From positions 992,001-1,056,000 of the forward strand of contig NZ_JBFRYB010000001.1 in assembly GCF_040892595.1 (NCBI RefSeq): a DNA stretch of 64,000 nucleotides, in the 5' to 3' direction. The DNA is from Zhongshania sp. R06B22 (lineage in GTDB: Bacteria; Pseudomonadota; Gammaproteobacteria; Pseudomonadales; Spongiibacteraceae). The notes beneath the pieces are model-generated. The model saw only the letters and a program-made list of their open reading frames with translations, had not been told where the DNA came from and ran no database searches. Shown piece by piece: positions 55,959-64,000 of the stretch (the first letter of the stretch is position 1; each line of letters opens with the position of its first letter). The position numbers and the translations under genes were made by a program.

Positions 55959-57191
55959 ATGACGGAAGCTTGGATTATAGATGCCTGCCGCACCCCCCGT
56001 GGCATTGGCAAATTGGGTAAGGGTGCGCTGGCCGATATTCACCCGCAGCAGCTGGGCGCATGTGTTTTAACGGCGCTGGTTGAGCGCAATAATATTAACA
56101 CCGCTGAAGTCGATGATGTGGTGTGGGGCACTAGCTGCCAGCGCGGTCGTCATGCCGGCGATATGGGCCGCATGTCGGCCCTAGATGCCGGTTTTGATAT
56201 TCGCTCCAGCGGTGTCACCCTCGACCGATTTTGTGGCTCGGGGATTACCAGCGTGAATATCGCTGCGGCCTCAATCATGTCAGGAATGGAAGACGTGGTG
56301 ATTGCCGGTGGCGCCGAGATGATGTCTAGCTATGGTCACGACAATGGTTTGCCAGAGATTATGGATAGTGGCAATTTACGTCTTCGTGCCAGCCATCCAC
56401 AAAGTCATCAAGGTGTGTGCGCAGACACTATTGCCACGCTAGAAGGTATTGATCGTGAAGCCCTAGATAAGTTGGCGGTGCTTAGTCAGCAGCGCGCAGC
56501 CCATGCCATTGAAAATGGTTACTTTGATAAAAGCCTGGTGCCGGTATATCACGAAGATGGCAGCTTGGCTCTGGAGCGTGAAGAGTTTCCGCGCCCGAGT
56601 ACGACCCTAGAGACCTTGTCACAACTCAAGCCTTCCTTCCCCGCTCTAGCGGATAAAGAATTGGATGAAAACGGCCTGAGTTATCGCAAGCTAATGCAGC
56701 AAAAATACCCTGACATTGAAATTAACCATGTTCATCACGCTGGTAATTCGTCTGGTGTTGTCGATGGTGCTGCGGCAATTTTACTGGCATCACCAGACTA
56801 CGCCACTAAACATGGCTGGAAGCCCCGCGCTAAAGTATTGGCGATGGCGAATATGGGCGACTGCCCTACGCTAATGTTGAATGGACCGGTTGCGGCGGCA
56901 GAAAAAGTGTTGAAAAAAGCCGGCCTTACCGTTGCTGACATCGATTTGTTTGAGGTAAACGAGGCGTTTGCAGTCGTATTGGAGCGCTTTATTCGCAAGC
57001 TGAATATTGATCGCGATAAGATCAATGTTAACGGAGGCTCAATGGCCTTAGGTCATCCTATTGGTGCCACCGGCTCGATTCTGATCGGCACTGTATTGGA
57101 TGAGTTAGAGCGCCGTAATTTGAAGCGCGGACTAATCACTATGTGCACCGCTGGTGGTATGGCGCCAGCTATTATTATTGAGCGTATGTAG
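55959..57191 (+). CDS. Acetyl-CoA C-acyltransferase (thiolase)
   Basis: 410 residues from ATG 55959, 8 bp after GAGG; TTG 55953 is less likely. Cleaves 3-ketoacyl-CoA with CoA. Nucleophilic Cys in LDRFCGSGITS, VNEAFA, the catalytic His in MALGHPIGATG and the second Cys in MCTAGGMAPA are all present. It follows the SDR by 43 bp and precedes the acyl-CoA dehydrogenase, together making a beta-oxidation-type module lacking only a hydratase. Confidence 0.93.
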   Translation: MTEAWIIDACRTPRGIGKLGKGALADIHPQQLGACVLTALVERNNINTAEVDDVVWGTSCQRGRHAGDMGRMSALDAGFDIRSSGVTLDRFCGSGITSVNIAAASIMSGMEDVVIAGGAEMMSSYGHDNGLPEIMDSGNLRLRASHPQSHQGVCADTIATLEGIDREALDKLAVLSQQRAAHAIENGYFDKSLVPVYHEDGSLALEREEFPRPSTTLETLSQLKPSFPALADKELDENGLSYRKLMQQKYPDIEINHVHHAGNSSGVVDGAAAILLASPDYATKHGWKPRAKVLAMANMGDCPTLMLNGPVAAAEKVLKKAGLTVADIDLFEVNEAFAVVLERFIRKLNIDRDKINVNGGSMALGHPIGATGSILIGTVLDELERRNLKRGLITMCTAGGMAPAIIIERM

Positions 57192-57277
57192 CCCAATGTC
57201 ATGGCAGTGAGTGCAAAGCTCGCTGTCATAATGTCGCTATTTGATTCCGAATTTAATGCTAGGCAGGGTACTTAATA

Positions 57278-58423
57278 ATGAATTTAAATCTTTCAGAAGA
57301 GCAGCAGTTTATTCAGCAAACCGCAGCCGATTTCGCTGCTAAAGAGCTGGTACCCAACGCCGCTAAGCTGGATGAGGGAAAAGGTAAGGAAGAGTTTTTA
57401 GCTAATATTAAACAGCTCGCTGAGCTCGGATTTATGGGTTTAAACGTCAAGGCTGATTATGGTGGTACAGAAGCCGGCACTATCGCTTTTAGTCTGGCGA
57501 TTACGGGGTTGGCGCGGGGCTGTGCATCGACTGCCGTTACGGTATCGGTGACGAATATGGTTGCCGAGGTGATTCAAGCTGTCGCTAGTGAGGAGCAGAA
57601 AAAAAATTACTTACCCAAAATTTGTTCGGGTGAATATCCCGCCGCCGGTTTTTGCCTAACAGAAGCTGGCGCGGGTTCAGATCCCTCTGGTATGAAAACC
57701 TCGGCGGTACGCGATGGCGATAGCTGGGTATTGAATGGTTCTAAGGCCTATATCACCAGTGGTGAATACGCCGGCGTGTTTGTAGTGTGGGCGGTGACCG
57801 ACAAAGATGCGCCACGCGGCAAAGGTATTTCGTGTTTCTTGGTTGAGCGCGATACCGCTGGACTTACTGTTGGCCGCGCCGAAGATAAAATGGGTCAGAA
57901 AGGGTCCGCCACAAATCCGGTCTATTTCGACGACTGCCGGGTGCCGGCCTCAGCCTTAATGGGCACCATAAATCGTGGCTATCAGGTGGCTTTGGGTGAA
58001 CTGGCCGGTGGCCGTATTGGCGTCGGTTCACTGGCGCTGGGCCTGGGTGAGGCGGCACTGGATTACGCTCGCGACTATGCCAAAGAGCGCCAACAGTTTG
58101 GCCAGCCTATTTCTAACTTCCAGGGTCTGCAGTGGATGCTGGCAGACGCCTACACTGAAATGGAAGCGGCGCGGCTATTGCTGATGCAGGCGGCGTTTAC
58201 TAAGGAGAGCGGCGGTGATTTTGGCAAGCAGGCTTCGATGGCAAAGTTGTTCGCTACCGAAGCGGCTAACCGAGCTTGTTATACCGGTCTGCAAATTCTC
58301 GGTGGACACGGCTATAATCGTGAATATCCGCTGGAACGCTTAGCCCGCGATGTGCGGATCACTAGTATTTATGAGGGCACCAGTGAAATCCAGCGGATGA
58401 TTATTGCTCGGAGTATTCTGTAA
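57278..58423 (+). CDS. Acyl-CoA dehydrogenase
   Basis: 381 residues, FAD-dependent. LTEAGAGSDPSGMKTSA (FAD/substrate contacts), FGQPISNFQGLQWMLAD, ILGGHGYNREYPLERLARD and the catalytic Glu (about 366) in SIYEGTSEIQR are clear signatures of the short/branched-chain group. Introduces the first double bond; ETF is the expected acceptor. Last gene of the operon; hairpins without T runs lie just beyond. Confidence 0.94.
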   Translation: MNLNLSEEQQFIQQTAADFAAKELVPNAAKLDEGKGKEEFLANIKQLAELGFMGLNVKADYGGTEAGTIAFSLAITGLARGCASTAVTVSVTNMVAEVIQAVASEEQKKNYLPKICSGEYPAAGFCLTEAGAGSDPSGMKTSAVRDGDSWVLNGSKAYITSGEYAGVFVVWAVTDKDAPRGKGISCFLVERDTAGLTVGRAEDKMGQKGSATNPVYFDDCRVPASALMGTINRGYQVALGELAGGRIGVGSLALGLGEAALDYARDYAKERQQFGQPISNFQGLQWMLADAYTEMEAARLLLMQAAFTKESGGDFGKQASMAKLFATEAANRACYTGLQILGGHGYNREYPLERLARDVRITSIYEGTSEIQRMIIARSIL

Positions 58424-58437
58424 TTTTTGTCTATTAG

Positions 58438-58485
58438 CAGCCGGTGAATAGCTGGCTGTATATCATCCGCTGATATTTATAGCGG
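58438..58485. terminator. Hairpins between convergent dehydrogenase and RlmA-like genes
   Basis: CAGCC/GGCTG (58438-58458) and CCGCT/AGCGG (58467-58485) fill the 68-bp gap. No T run. Possible termination or stability elements. Confidence 0.35.
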
Positions 58486-58491
58486 CTCAGG

Positions 58492-59343
58492 CTAAGTCTG
58501 ACTAATAACTCGGATGAATACATCAGCGCTTAGTGTAATATCCTGCAGCTTTGCGGCGCGTTCACGGCCTTCGCGGCTGGCGCGATATAAATGGGGCGTC
58601 ATCACCAGCAATTGCTCAAACTGCGCGGCGCTGAGCACGGGCGTTGTAAACTGCAGATTATTACTTAGGCTGAGATGCCAATTGTCCTCAAGCGCGGCGC
58701 TAATGTCGGTCACTGGGTTGCGGCGCACTGTTTCGTAAATGGCCTTGCGCAGTTCAATCAAATGTTCGGGGCCGGGGTCGGCCATCACAATATGGCCATT
58801 GGGTTTTAAAAGTCGTTTGAATTCGCTGTAGACCGGAAATCCAAAGGTACATAAGACAATATCTTGGCTGTTATCTGGCAGTGGTATTTGACGATTGCTG
58901 GCCACTAGGCCGTTGAGTTTGGCATTGCGACTCTTGCAGCTACGCACCGCCCATTTTGAAATATCTAGGCCTGTCGCGGTGAGTTCGACACCGCTTTTTA
59001 ATAGCTGCTCACACACCGTGTTTAGATAATAAGCTTCGCCACATCCCGCGTCTAAAATCGCAAGCTGCTGTCGGCCATCGCATAGGGTGTCAACGGTATT
59101 TGCGAGTGCTTCTGCAAGTGGCTGATAAACACCGCTGTTTAAAAAGTCACGGCGCGCGGTGATCATTTCACGGCTGTCGCCGGGATCAAGGGACTTCTTG
59201 TTTTGCACCGGCAGCAGATTTACATAACCCTGTTTGGCGATGTCAAAGCAGTGATTGTTTTCGCAGCGCCAAGTGTTGCCGTCTTGCAGCAGCGCGCTCT
59301 GGTCTAGTGGACAGAGTAGCTGGGTGAGAGGCATTAATGGCAT
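58492..59343 (-). CDS. rlmA: RlmA-like 23S rRNA (guanine-N1)-methyltransferase
   Basis: 283 residues. An N-terminal zinc-binding module (LLCPLDQSALLQ...WRCENNHCFDIAKQGYVNLL) precedes a SAM-dependent methyltransferase domain with LAILDAGCGEAYYL (SAM loop) and VLCTFGFPVYSEFKRLLKPNGHIVMADPGPEHLIELR. This is the layout of RlmA(I), which methylates G745 of 23S rRNA. A start at 59334 is also possible. Converges on the dehydrogenase. Confidence 0.9.
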   Translation of the reverse strand: MPLMPLTQLLCPLDQSALLQDGNTWRCENNHCFDIAKQGYVNLLPVQNKKSLDPGDSREMITARRDFLNSGVYQPLAEALANTVDTLCDGRQQLAILDAGCGEAYYLNTVCEQLLKSGVELTATGLDISKWAVRSCKSRNAKLNGLVASNRQIPLPDNSQDIVLCTFGFPVYSEFKRLLKPNGHIVMADPGPEHLIELRKAIYETVRRNPVTDISAALEDNWHLSLSNNLQFTTPVLSAAQFEQLLVMTPHLYRASREGRERAAKLQDITLSADVFIRVISQT

Positions 59344-59669
59344 GGATCTTCCGTTTGGTGATGACGTGTTGGGGCGCTAGTATGCCGTAATTTTCGATTC
59401 AGGGTGAAGTGGAGGTTTCGAATATTGAGCGACTCAAGCTGAGATGAATCGTCTTTATTGCTTGGGGCCTCTTCGTCTATTAAGCGCTGGGAATTTCCAG
59501 TTGCTTTGATGGGAGTCCGTTTGCCATTGCCAATATGTTTTAGGACGACTTCTGCTGCGATGCTAAGAGCGGCGTTGACGGCTCAATCGCGGCGCGGTGA
59601 CAAAACAATGCAAACACCGGCATTCTCAATTGAATGCCGGGCTTAGATAGCATCCTTATGTCGCAGTTT
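59344..59669. other. Gene-free 326-bp region between rlmA and the acyltransferase gene
   Basis: I find a terminator for the upstream minus-strand gene (59617-59640) and otherwise no convincing gene. A 62-codon plus-strand frame (59458-59646) and an 82-codon minus-strand frame without a start codon (59582-59334) are both open, but neither has a start signal or recognisable sequence. A promoter for rlmA is expected here, but I cannot place it. Confidence 0.5.
59617..59640 (-). terminator. Terminator after the WS/DGAT gene
   Basis: CCGGCATTC (59617-59625) and GAATGCCGG (59632-59640) are perfect arms around a six-base loop. Read on the minus strand it is followed by a T-rich TGTTTGCATTGTTTT. Confidence 0.7.
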
Positions 59670-61139
59670 TTACAGCGATACTTCTGCTTTAGTTTTACTT
59701 ACTTTTGGCTTTGGGGCCTCTGCGCCAAGACATGCTGTTTTCAGTTCCTGAAATGACTCCTCTAAACACGCCGAATACAGATCTGGGTCAGGTAGCATTT
59801 TACGGCAGGCGGTAAATGAAATTGAAATCGTGCCGACCTTGTTCATCACCGAGCTGTAAACAATTTGGAATAGCCCTACATTAGGTAACAGTGGGCCGAA
59901 GTTAATACCGTCGACCATTTTGGCACCACAGAAATACAGTTGCTTGGTGGGGCCGGGAACATTGGTAACCACAGTATTAAAGATAACGGCGGCTTCGGTG
60001 AGTCCGGTTGCTGAGGCTGCCCGCAGTGCCAGTGACAGCATGCCGCCCGGTAGCACGTTAGTGACGTCAACAGCCATGCGGGGGCCAAGGGCCTCGGCAT
60101 AGGCCTTGCTGCTCATCGAGGCATCGTGAATAGCTTTGAGTCGTTCTTTTGGGTCTTCTATATCTGAGTGTAGCGATACCGTCATAAAGCCGACCATATT
60201 GCCGCCGCTGCTTTGCTCGTCATTACTGCGGACATCGATAGGGCAGCCCGATACCAGTGTTTTCTCTGGCAGCGCATTTTTGGCTGCAAGGTATTTCCGC
60301 AAGCCACCGGAAACGATACACAACATGGTGTCGTTGATGGTGGCGCCGGCGACGGCATTTTTAATTGCGCGGATATCCTCAAAGGCGAAGGGCACGGCAT
60401 CGCAGACCCGATGGGGTGAAATTTTGCCCTGAAACAGGGTTTTTTGTTTATCTTCGAGGGGGGCAAAATCCTGCTCTTTTTTGCCGCGCTGGATGCGCCG
60501 CCATGTTGGAATGGCGCTGCCTACAAGGTTCATGAACTGCATGGGTTTTCTAAGATTGTTGATCAGTGCCTTGCTCAGCATATGGCCGTCGTTATAGCGC
60601 TCAACAATTTTGACCGGTGCTTCGCCGACGTCGGTAATTTCTGGACTTAGGTCGTGGAGTAGCGGAATAAAGCGTGCGCCGGTGGCGCCGTCCATTGCCG
60701 AATGATGGACCTTTGTCATTACCGCAAAACAGCCCTTGGGAAGATTGCGAATGCTGTCTAGGCCTTCGATTACATACATTTCCCACAGCGGCTTGCTCAT
60801 ATCAAGGGGGCGAGCATGGATGCGCGAAGCGAGAATGCAGAGTTGTCGCCAGTCGCCGGGCTTGGGTAGCGCGATATGGTGGACATGGGCTTCAATGTCG
60901 ACGTTTTCTACATCTTCCCAGTAGGGTTGATCTAGGCTCAGGGGTACTTTGCGGAGCCGGCGATTAAATATTGGTGAGAGATGAGAGCGGCTTTCTAGTA
61001 GTTGCAGAATTTGTTTAAAGCGCACCAAGCCCTCGGGGGCGGTGGATTGATCATAAATGCTCATAACGCCGATGTGTTGGGGTATTCCCATGTTCTCGGT
61101 GTGGATGAACATGGCGTCTTGACCAGATAGCTGTTGCAT
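59670..61139 (-). CDS. Wax ester synthase/diacylglycerol acyltransferase
   Basis: 489 residues. MQQLSGQDAMFIHTEN start, the active-site VHHSAMDG (His145-His146 and Asp150), PLWEMYVIEGL, and the C-terminal NVPGP and FGPLLPNVGLFQIVYS match the WS/DGAT family, which makes wax esters or triacylglycerol from acyl-CoA. AAGGA precedes ATG 61139. With the beta-oxidation operon nearby it suggests neutral lipid turnover; which lipid it makes is not shown by sequence. Confidence 0.94.
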   Translation of the reverse strand: MQQLSGQDAMFIHTENMGIPQHIGVMSIYDQSTAPEGLVRFKQILQLLESRSHLSPIFNRRLRKVPLSLDQPYWEDVENVDIEAHVHHIALPKPGDWRQLCILASRIHARPLDMSKPLWEMYVIEGLDSIRNLPKGCFAVMTKVHHSAMDGATGARFIPLLHDLSPEITDVGEAPVKIVERYNDGHMLSKALINNLRKPMQFMNLVGSAIPTWRRIQRGKKEQDFAPLEDKQKTLFQGKISPHRVCDAVPFAFEDIRAIKNAVAGATINDTMLCIVSGGLRKYLAAKNALPEKTLVSGCPIDVRSNDEQSSGGNMVGFMTVSLHSDIEDPKERLKAIHDASMSSKAYAEALGPRMAVDVTNVLPGGMLSLALRAASATGLTEAAVIFNTVVTNVPGPTKQLYFCGAKMVDGINFGPLLPNVGLFQIVYSSVMNKVGTISISFTACRKMLPDPDLYSACLEESFQELKTACLGAEAPKPKVSKTKAEVSL

Positions 61140-61230
61140 ATTTTATCCTTATTGTGTTTTACAGCTTAAGACTATAAGAGTCAGTGGGGGCTGGCAATCA
61201 CCGTGTTGCTCAAGTTGCTGATAAAGAGAC

Positions 61231-63024
61231 CTACGTCGCTATTAAGGCCCGCTCTCGCTGTTGTAGCGACCACAGGTGGGCGTATTGGCCATTTTGGTCG
61301 AGCAGGCTGGCATGGGTGCCCTGTTCGACAATCTCACCGTGTTCCAACACCAAAATATGGTCGGCATCGACAATGGTGGATAAGCGGTGAGCGATCACCA
61401 GCATGGTGTGTTCGCGGGCGATGTCGCGGATGGCTTCCAAGATAAGACGCTCAGAGGCGCTGTCGAGTGATGAGGTAGCCTCGTCAAAAATCATGATGGG
61501 GGATTGTTTGAGCAAGGCTCTGGCGATGGCGACGCGTTGTTTTTCGCCGCCAGATAATTTTAAGCCGCGCTCACCCACCAGCGTGTCGACGCCCTTGGGA
61601 AGGCGGGCGATGAAGTCGCTGAGGTGAGCCATGCGAATGGCTTCAAAAACATCTTCGTCGCTGGCATCAATGCGGCCATAGCGAATATTCTCAAGTATCG
61701 ACTGATTAAACAGGACGGTGTCTTGGGGCACGATGCCGAGTGCGCGTCGCAAGGAGGATTGATCGACGGTTTTAATGTCTTGACCGTCGATCAGAATGCG
61801 ACCTTCACTGGCGTCATAAAAACGAAATAGCAATTTGAGTAGTGTGGATTTACCTGCGCCACTGCTGCCGACTATAGCCACCTTTTGTTTAGCGGCCACC
61901 TTAAAGCTAATGTTATTTAAAATAGGCCGCTCGCTTTGGTAGCGAAAGCTGAGGTTTTCAATTTCGATGCGGCCTTCAGTCAGTTGCAGCTGCGGCGCAT
62001 TTTCTATATCTGTGATCGTCGCCTTTTGACGCAGCAGCGCAAACATGGCTTCGATATTGGCCATAGAGCCCTTCATTTCTCGATAGACAAAGCCGAGGAA
62101 ATTGAGTGGCATAAAAATCTGCAGCATAAATGCGTTAATCAGCACAAAGTCGCCCAGAGTCATGCTTTTAGTGACGACTTCGTTGGCGGCTAAGACCATG
62201 GCGGTGGTCATGGCGGCGGCAATAATAAGGGCTTGACCGGCATTGAGTGCGAACAGGCTAAGGCGGTTCTGACGGCGCGCGACTTCCCAGCCTACCAGTT
62301 CTTCGTCGTAGCGATTGGCTTCGTAGTGTTCGTTGCCGAAGTATTTGACGGTTTCAAAGTTTAATAGGCTGTCCACTGAACGGGTACTGCTTCGTGATTC
62401 GGCCTCGTTGGCACGGCGTATAAAGCCTGTGCGCCATTCAGTAGCAAATATTGAAAAGGCAACGTAGCAAACCACCGCAACAAATACGATGACGGCAAAC
62501 CAAATATTGTACTGCCAGCCAAGTAGGCTGATAACTAAACCGATTTCGATAAACGTCGGGACGATGTTAAATACCATAAATCGCAACAGGAAATTAATGC
62601 CGTTGGTGCCGCGTTCGATGTCGCGCGATAAGCCACCGGTGCGGCGATTGAGGTGGAACTCAAGATCTAGCGCATGTAGGTGTTGGAATACAGTGAGACC
62701 AACTTGGCGCATGGCGCGTTCGGTAACACGACCGAATATAGTGTCGCGTAACTCCCCAAACAGAACGTTGGCAAATCGCAGTACACCGTAAGCGATGAGC
62801 AGGGCGACGGGTAAAATTAAGATAGCCGGCTGGTCGTTTTTGTCGAGCTGATCGACAATGTTCTTAAGAATAAACGGCAGGCCAACACTCGCGACTTTGG
62901 CGGCAATCAGACACAGCAGTGCTAAACCGATACGTGAGCGAAACGCCATCAAATAGGGGACCAGATCGCGCAGTGTAGCCCAGCTAACATCTTGGTTTTC
63001 GGAGTGGTAATTGCCGTGGCGCAT
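61231..63024 (-). CDS. Atm1-like ABC transporter (fused membrane and ATPase domains)
   Basis: 597 residues. Six-helix membrane domain (about 20-320) with FHLNRRTGGLSRDIERGTNGINF and VDSLLNFETVKYFGNEHYE, signatures of the Atm1/ABCB7/HMT1 type. ATPase domain (about 345-590): Walker A GSSGAGKST, Q-loop VPQDTVLF, signature LSGGEKQR, Walker B IMIFDEATSSLD and H-loop IAHRLST. Works as a homodimer in the inner membrane. Bacterial Atm1 relatives export glutathione-linked or heavy-metal compounds; the substrate here is unproven. 90 bp upstream of the WS/DGAT gene, same strand. Confidence 0.93.
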   Translation of the reverse strand: MRHGNYHSENQDVSWATLRDLVPYLMAFRSRIGLALLCLIAAKVASVGLPFILKNIVDQLDKNDQPAILILPVALLIAYGVLRFANVLFGELRDTIFGRVTERAMRQVGLTVFQHLHALDLEFHLNRRTGGLSRDIERGTNGINFLLRFMVFNIVPTFIEIGLVISLLGWQYNIWFAVIVFVAVVCYVAFSIFATEWRTGFIRRANEAESRSSTRSVDSLLNFETVKYFGNEHYEANRYDEELVGWEVARRQNRLSLFALNAGQALIIAAAMTTAMVLAANEVVTKSMTLGDFVLINAFMLQIFMPLNFLGFVYREMKGSMANIEAMFALLRQKATITDIENAPQLQLTEGRIEIENLSFRYQSERPILNNISFKVAAKQKVAIVGSSGAGKSTLLKLLFRFYDASEGRILIDGQDIKTVDQSSLRRALGIVPQDTVLFNQSILENIRYGRIDASDEDVFEAIRMAHLSDFIARLPKGVDTLVGERGLKLSGGEKQRVAIARALLKQSPIMIFDEATSSLDSASERLILEAIRDIAREHTMLVIAHRLSTIVDADHILVLEHGEIVEQGTHASLLDQNGQYAHLWSLQQRERALIAT

Positions 63025-63078
63025 ATTGGATTTCGCTTGTTTAGAATAAGGTTTTTAGGGCGGTGCGAGTGAGTGCAA

Positions 63079-63411
63079 TTAGTGGAGTATATCGTCGGGA
63101 AAACGGTGCGGTGCTAATTGAAAGCCTTCTACGCGATTGCCGAGGGTAATCGCACAGCCTTGGTAGCGCTCATGGCCTGTGGTAGTAAATTCAAAGATAT
63201 AGCGACGCCAGAGCTGAAACTCGCCTTTGCGGTTACGCTTAAACCACACCGCCCGCAATGCGACATGGTCATCTAGTAAGGACAATTGCTGCTGTTGTAA
63301 ATGCTGACGTGTTGCTCGCAGTGCAATTTCGCGAGTGCCTTGTGCCCGCCAGAAGTAGGCGAGTACTGCGCAAAACCCAAACAGCGCGGCGACGTCAAAA
63401 AGATCAAGCAT
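63079..63411 (-). CDS. DUF3301 membrane-anchored protein
   Basis: 110 residues. One N-terminal membrane helix (about 5-22) followed by FWRAQGTREIALRATRQHLQQQQLSLLDDHVALR, WRRYIFEFTTTGHERYQG and FQLAPHRF, the DUF3301 pattern. Function unknown; small inner-membrane protein of gammaproteobacteria. 54 bp beyond the ABC transporter start, and 39 bp after the next small gene, same strand. Confidence 0.88.
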   Translation of the reverse strand: MLDLFDVAALFGFCAVLAYFWRAQGTREIALRATRQHLQQQQLSLLDDHVALRAVWFKRNRKGEFQLWRRYIFEFTTTGHERYQGCAITLGNRVEGFQLAPHRFPDDILH

Positions 63412-63450
63412 ATTTGAAATTCCATTTGCGGTTTGGGGGTGTGATGGTAT

Positions 63451-63759
63451 TTAGAATATCCATGCAATTAATAACCACAGAACAAGGAAGAAACCAAAAA
63501 AGCCACTGAGTATGAATTGTAGCTCTCCCAGCAGGCCGTCACCTGAGGCAAGGGCAAATATAACAAGCGTGACAACAGTGACGAAAAACGCGGCAACGGC
63601 AGCATCTTTAAAGTCGAGCCCGGGGCTGAAATGCTGGTCAATGAAGGCAGTAGCCAAGGGTAGAAACAGCATGGTGGCCACCACCAGTAAGCCGAGCAGG
63701 ACTGCGCAGATGATTACGATTTTCCAGACTTGACTGTCTTTGTTGGATGGGCTGTTCAT
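63451..63759 (-). CDS. Small membrane protein, three predicted helices
   Basis: 102 residues with hydrophobic segments at about 13-35, 50-68 and 78-100 and a short polar start (MNSPSNKDSQVWK). No signature recognised. Lies 13 bp after the PH-domain gene and before DUF3301, so it is probably in the same small envelope operon. Function cannot be assigned. Confidence 0.7.
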   Translation of the reverse strand: MNSPSNKDSQVWKIVIICAVLLGLLVVATMLFLPLATAFIDQHFSPGLDFKDAAVAAFFVTVVTLVIFALASGDGLLGELQFILSGFFGFFLVLWLLIAWIF

Positions 63760-63772
63760 TATATCTATTAGC

Positions 63773-64000
63773 TCATTCAGCGTCTGACTGGCGTGCTTTC
63801 ACCAAGTCGCGGAATACTTCTGGTCTAGGCATGCCGTGGACTTGAATTTCTGGGTTGTCGCCGGCGGTATATACCGACAGGGTGCCAACGCCAAATAAGC
63901 GGTTGAAAAGAGACTGCTTGATTTTTACGGTGCGAATACCCGATACGTTCAGCTCGGTGCGTTCTTTGCTGAGTAAGCCCTGCTCAAGAATAATCTCGTT
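63773..64000 (-). CDS. Bacterial PH-domain protein, C-terminal part (cut by window edge)
   Basis: The last 75 codons are visible: LSKERTELNVSGIRTVKIKQ, then SLFNRLFGVGTLSVYTAGDN and MPRPEVFRDLVKARQ, then TGA. This fits the C-terminal part of bPH2 (DUF304-like) domains, where the phrase about a first ring of glycine and threonine strands recurs. The start lies beyond position 64000. Function unknown; such proteins are membrane-associated. Confidence 0.75.
   Translation of the reverse strand, partial: NEIILEQGLLSKERTELNVSGIRTVKIKQSLFNRLFGVGTLSVYTAGDNPEIQVHGMPRPEVFRDLVKARQSDAE

Noticed and set aside
59334..59582. 82-codon open frame on the minus strand before rlmA
   Set aside because: No usable start codon and no recognisable sequence; it overlaps the rlmA start by a few bases. 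Kept only as a note in the region entry.
59458..59646. 62-codon plus-strand frame in the rlmA-WS/DGAT gap
   Set aside because: No ribosome-binding site, atypical composition, and it runs through the terminator hairpin of the neighbouring gene.

Overview
The window looks like ordinary chromosome of a marine gammaproteobacterium close to the Pseudomonas/Cellvibrionales (Spongiibacteraceae-like) branch. This is inferred from gene order and protein character, not from a database search. Long stretches follow the order known from Pseudomonas: tpiA-secG-tRNA(Leu)-rimP-nusA-infB-rbfA-truB-rpsO-pnp; parC next to serB and a FimX-like gene; psd-rhodanese-rsgA/orn; queG; and nnr-tsaE-amiB-mutL-miaA-hfq-hflX-hflK-hflC-(DUF2065)-hisZ-purA. 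I see no prophage, insertion sequence, CRISPR array, rRNA or integron.

Layout. 1-9.7 kb: end of tpiA, secG, tRNA-Leu(GAG), then the transcription/translation operon, which starts from a near-consensus promoter at 619-647 with an intrinsic terminator inside its leader. 9.8-13.5 kb: envelope and small genes (Lnb/DUF4105-type protein, DUF3015, SlyD-like FKBP, two small conserved-looking proteins). 13.6-22.4 kb: parC, an SMP_2-type membrane protein with a degenerate cyclase-like domain, serB, and a c-di-GMP pair (FimX-like protein and a PilZ-like protein). 22.5-28.7 kb: the complete EF-P lysylation set (epmB, efp, epmA), psd, a two-domain rhodanese, rsgA and orn. 29-30.9 kb: a GDSL esterase autotransporter sitting between orn and queG. 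31-45 kb: queG, then a tightly packed, often overlapping housekeeping run ending in purA.

45-51 kb is the most distinctive part. A lipoprotein and a TonB-dependent receptor lie behind four tandem 11-bp repeats that match a double PHO box followed by a correctly spaced -10. The likely reading is an outer-membrane uptake system induced by phosphate starvation. A transglutaminase-like/TPR lipoprotein gene converges on it.

51-64 kb is accessory metabolism: OsmC-like protein, nitronate monooxygenase-like flavoprotein divergent from a GlxA/AraC regulator across a perfect 12-bp inverted repeat, an AraC regulator divergent from an SDR-thiolase-acyl-CoA dehydrogenase operon, an RlmA-like methyltransferase, a wax ester synthase/diacylglycerol acyltransferase, an Atm1-like ABC exporter, and three small envelope genes, the last cut by the window edge. 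The fatty-acyl degradation cassette and the storage-lipid acyltransferase point to active lipid metabolism. Start codons other than ATG are frequent (GTG for rimP, pnp, serB, miaA and the AraC regulator; TTG for rbfA, truB, hflX).
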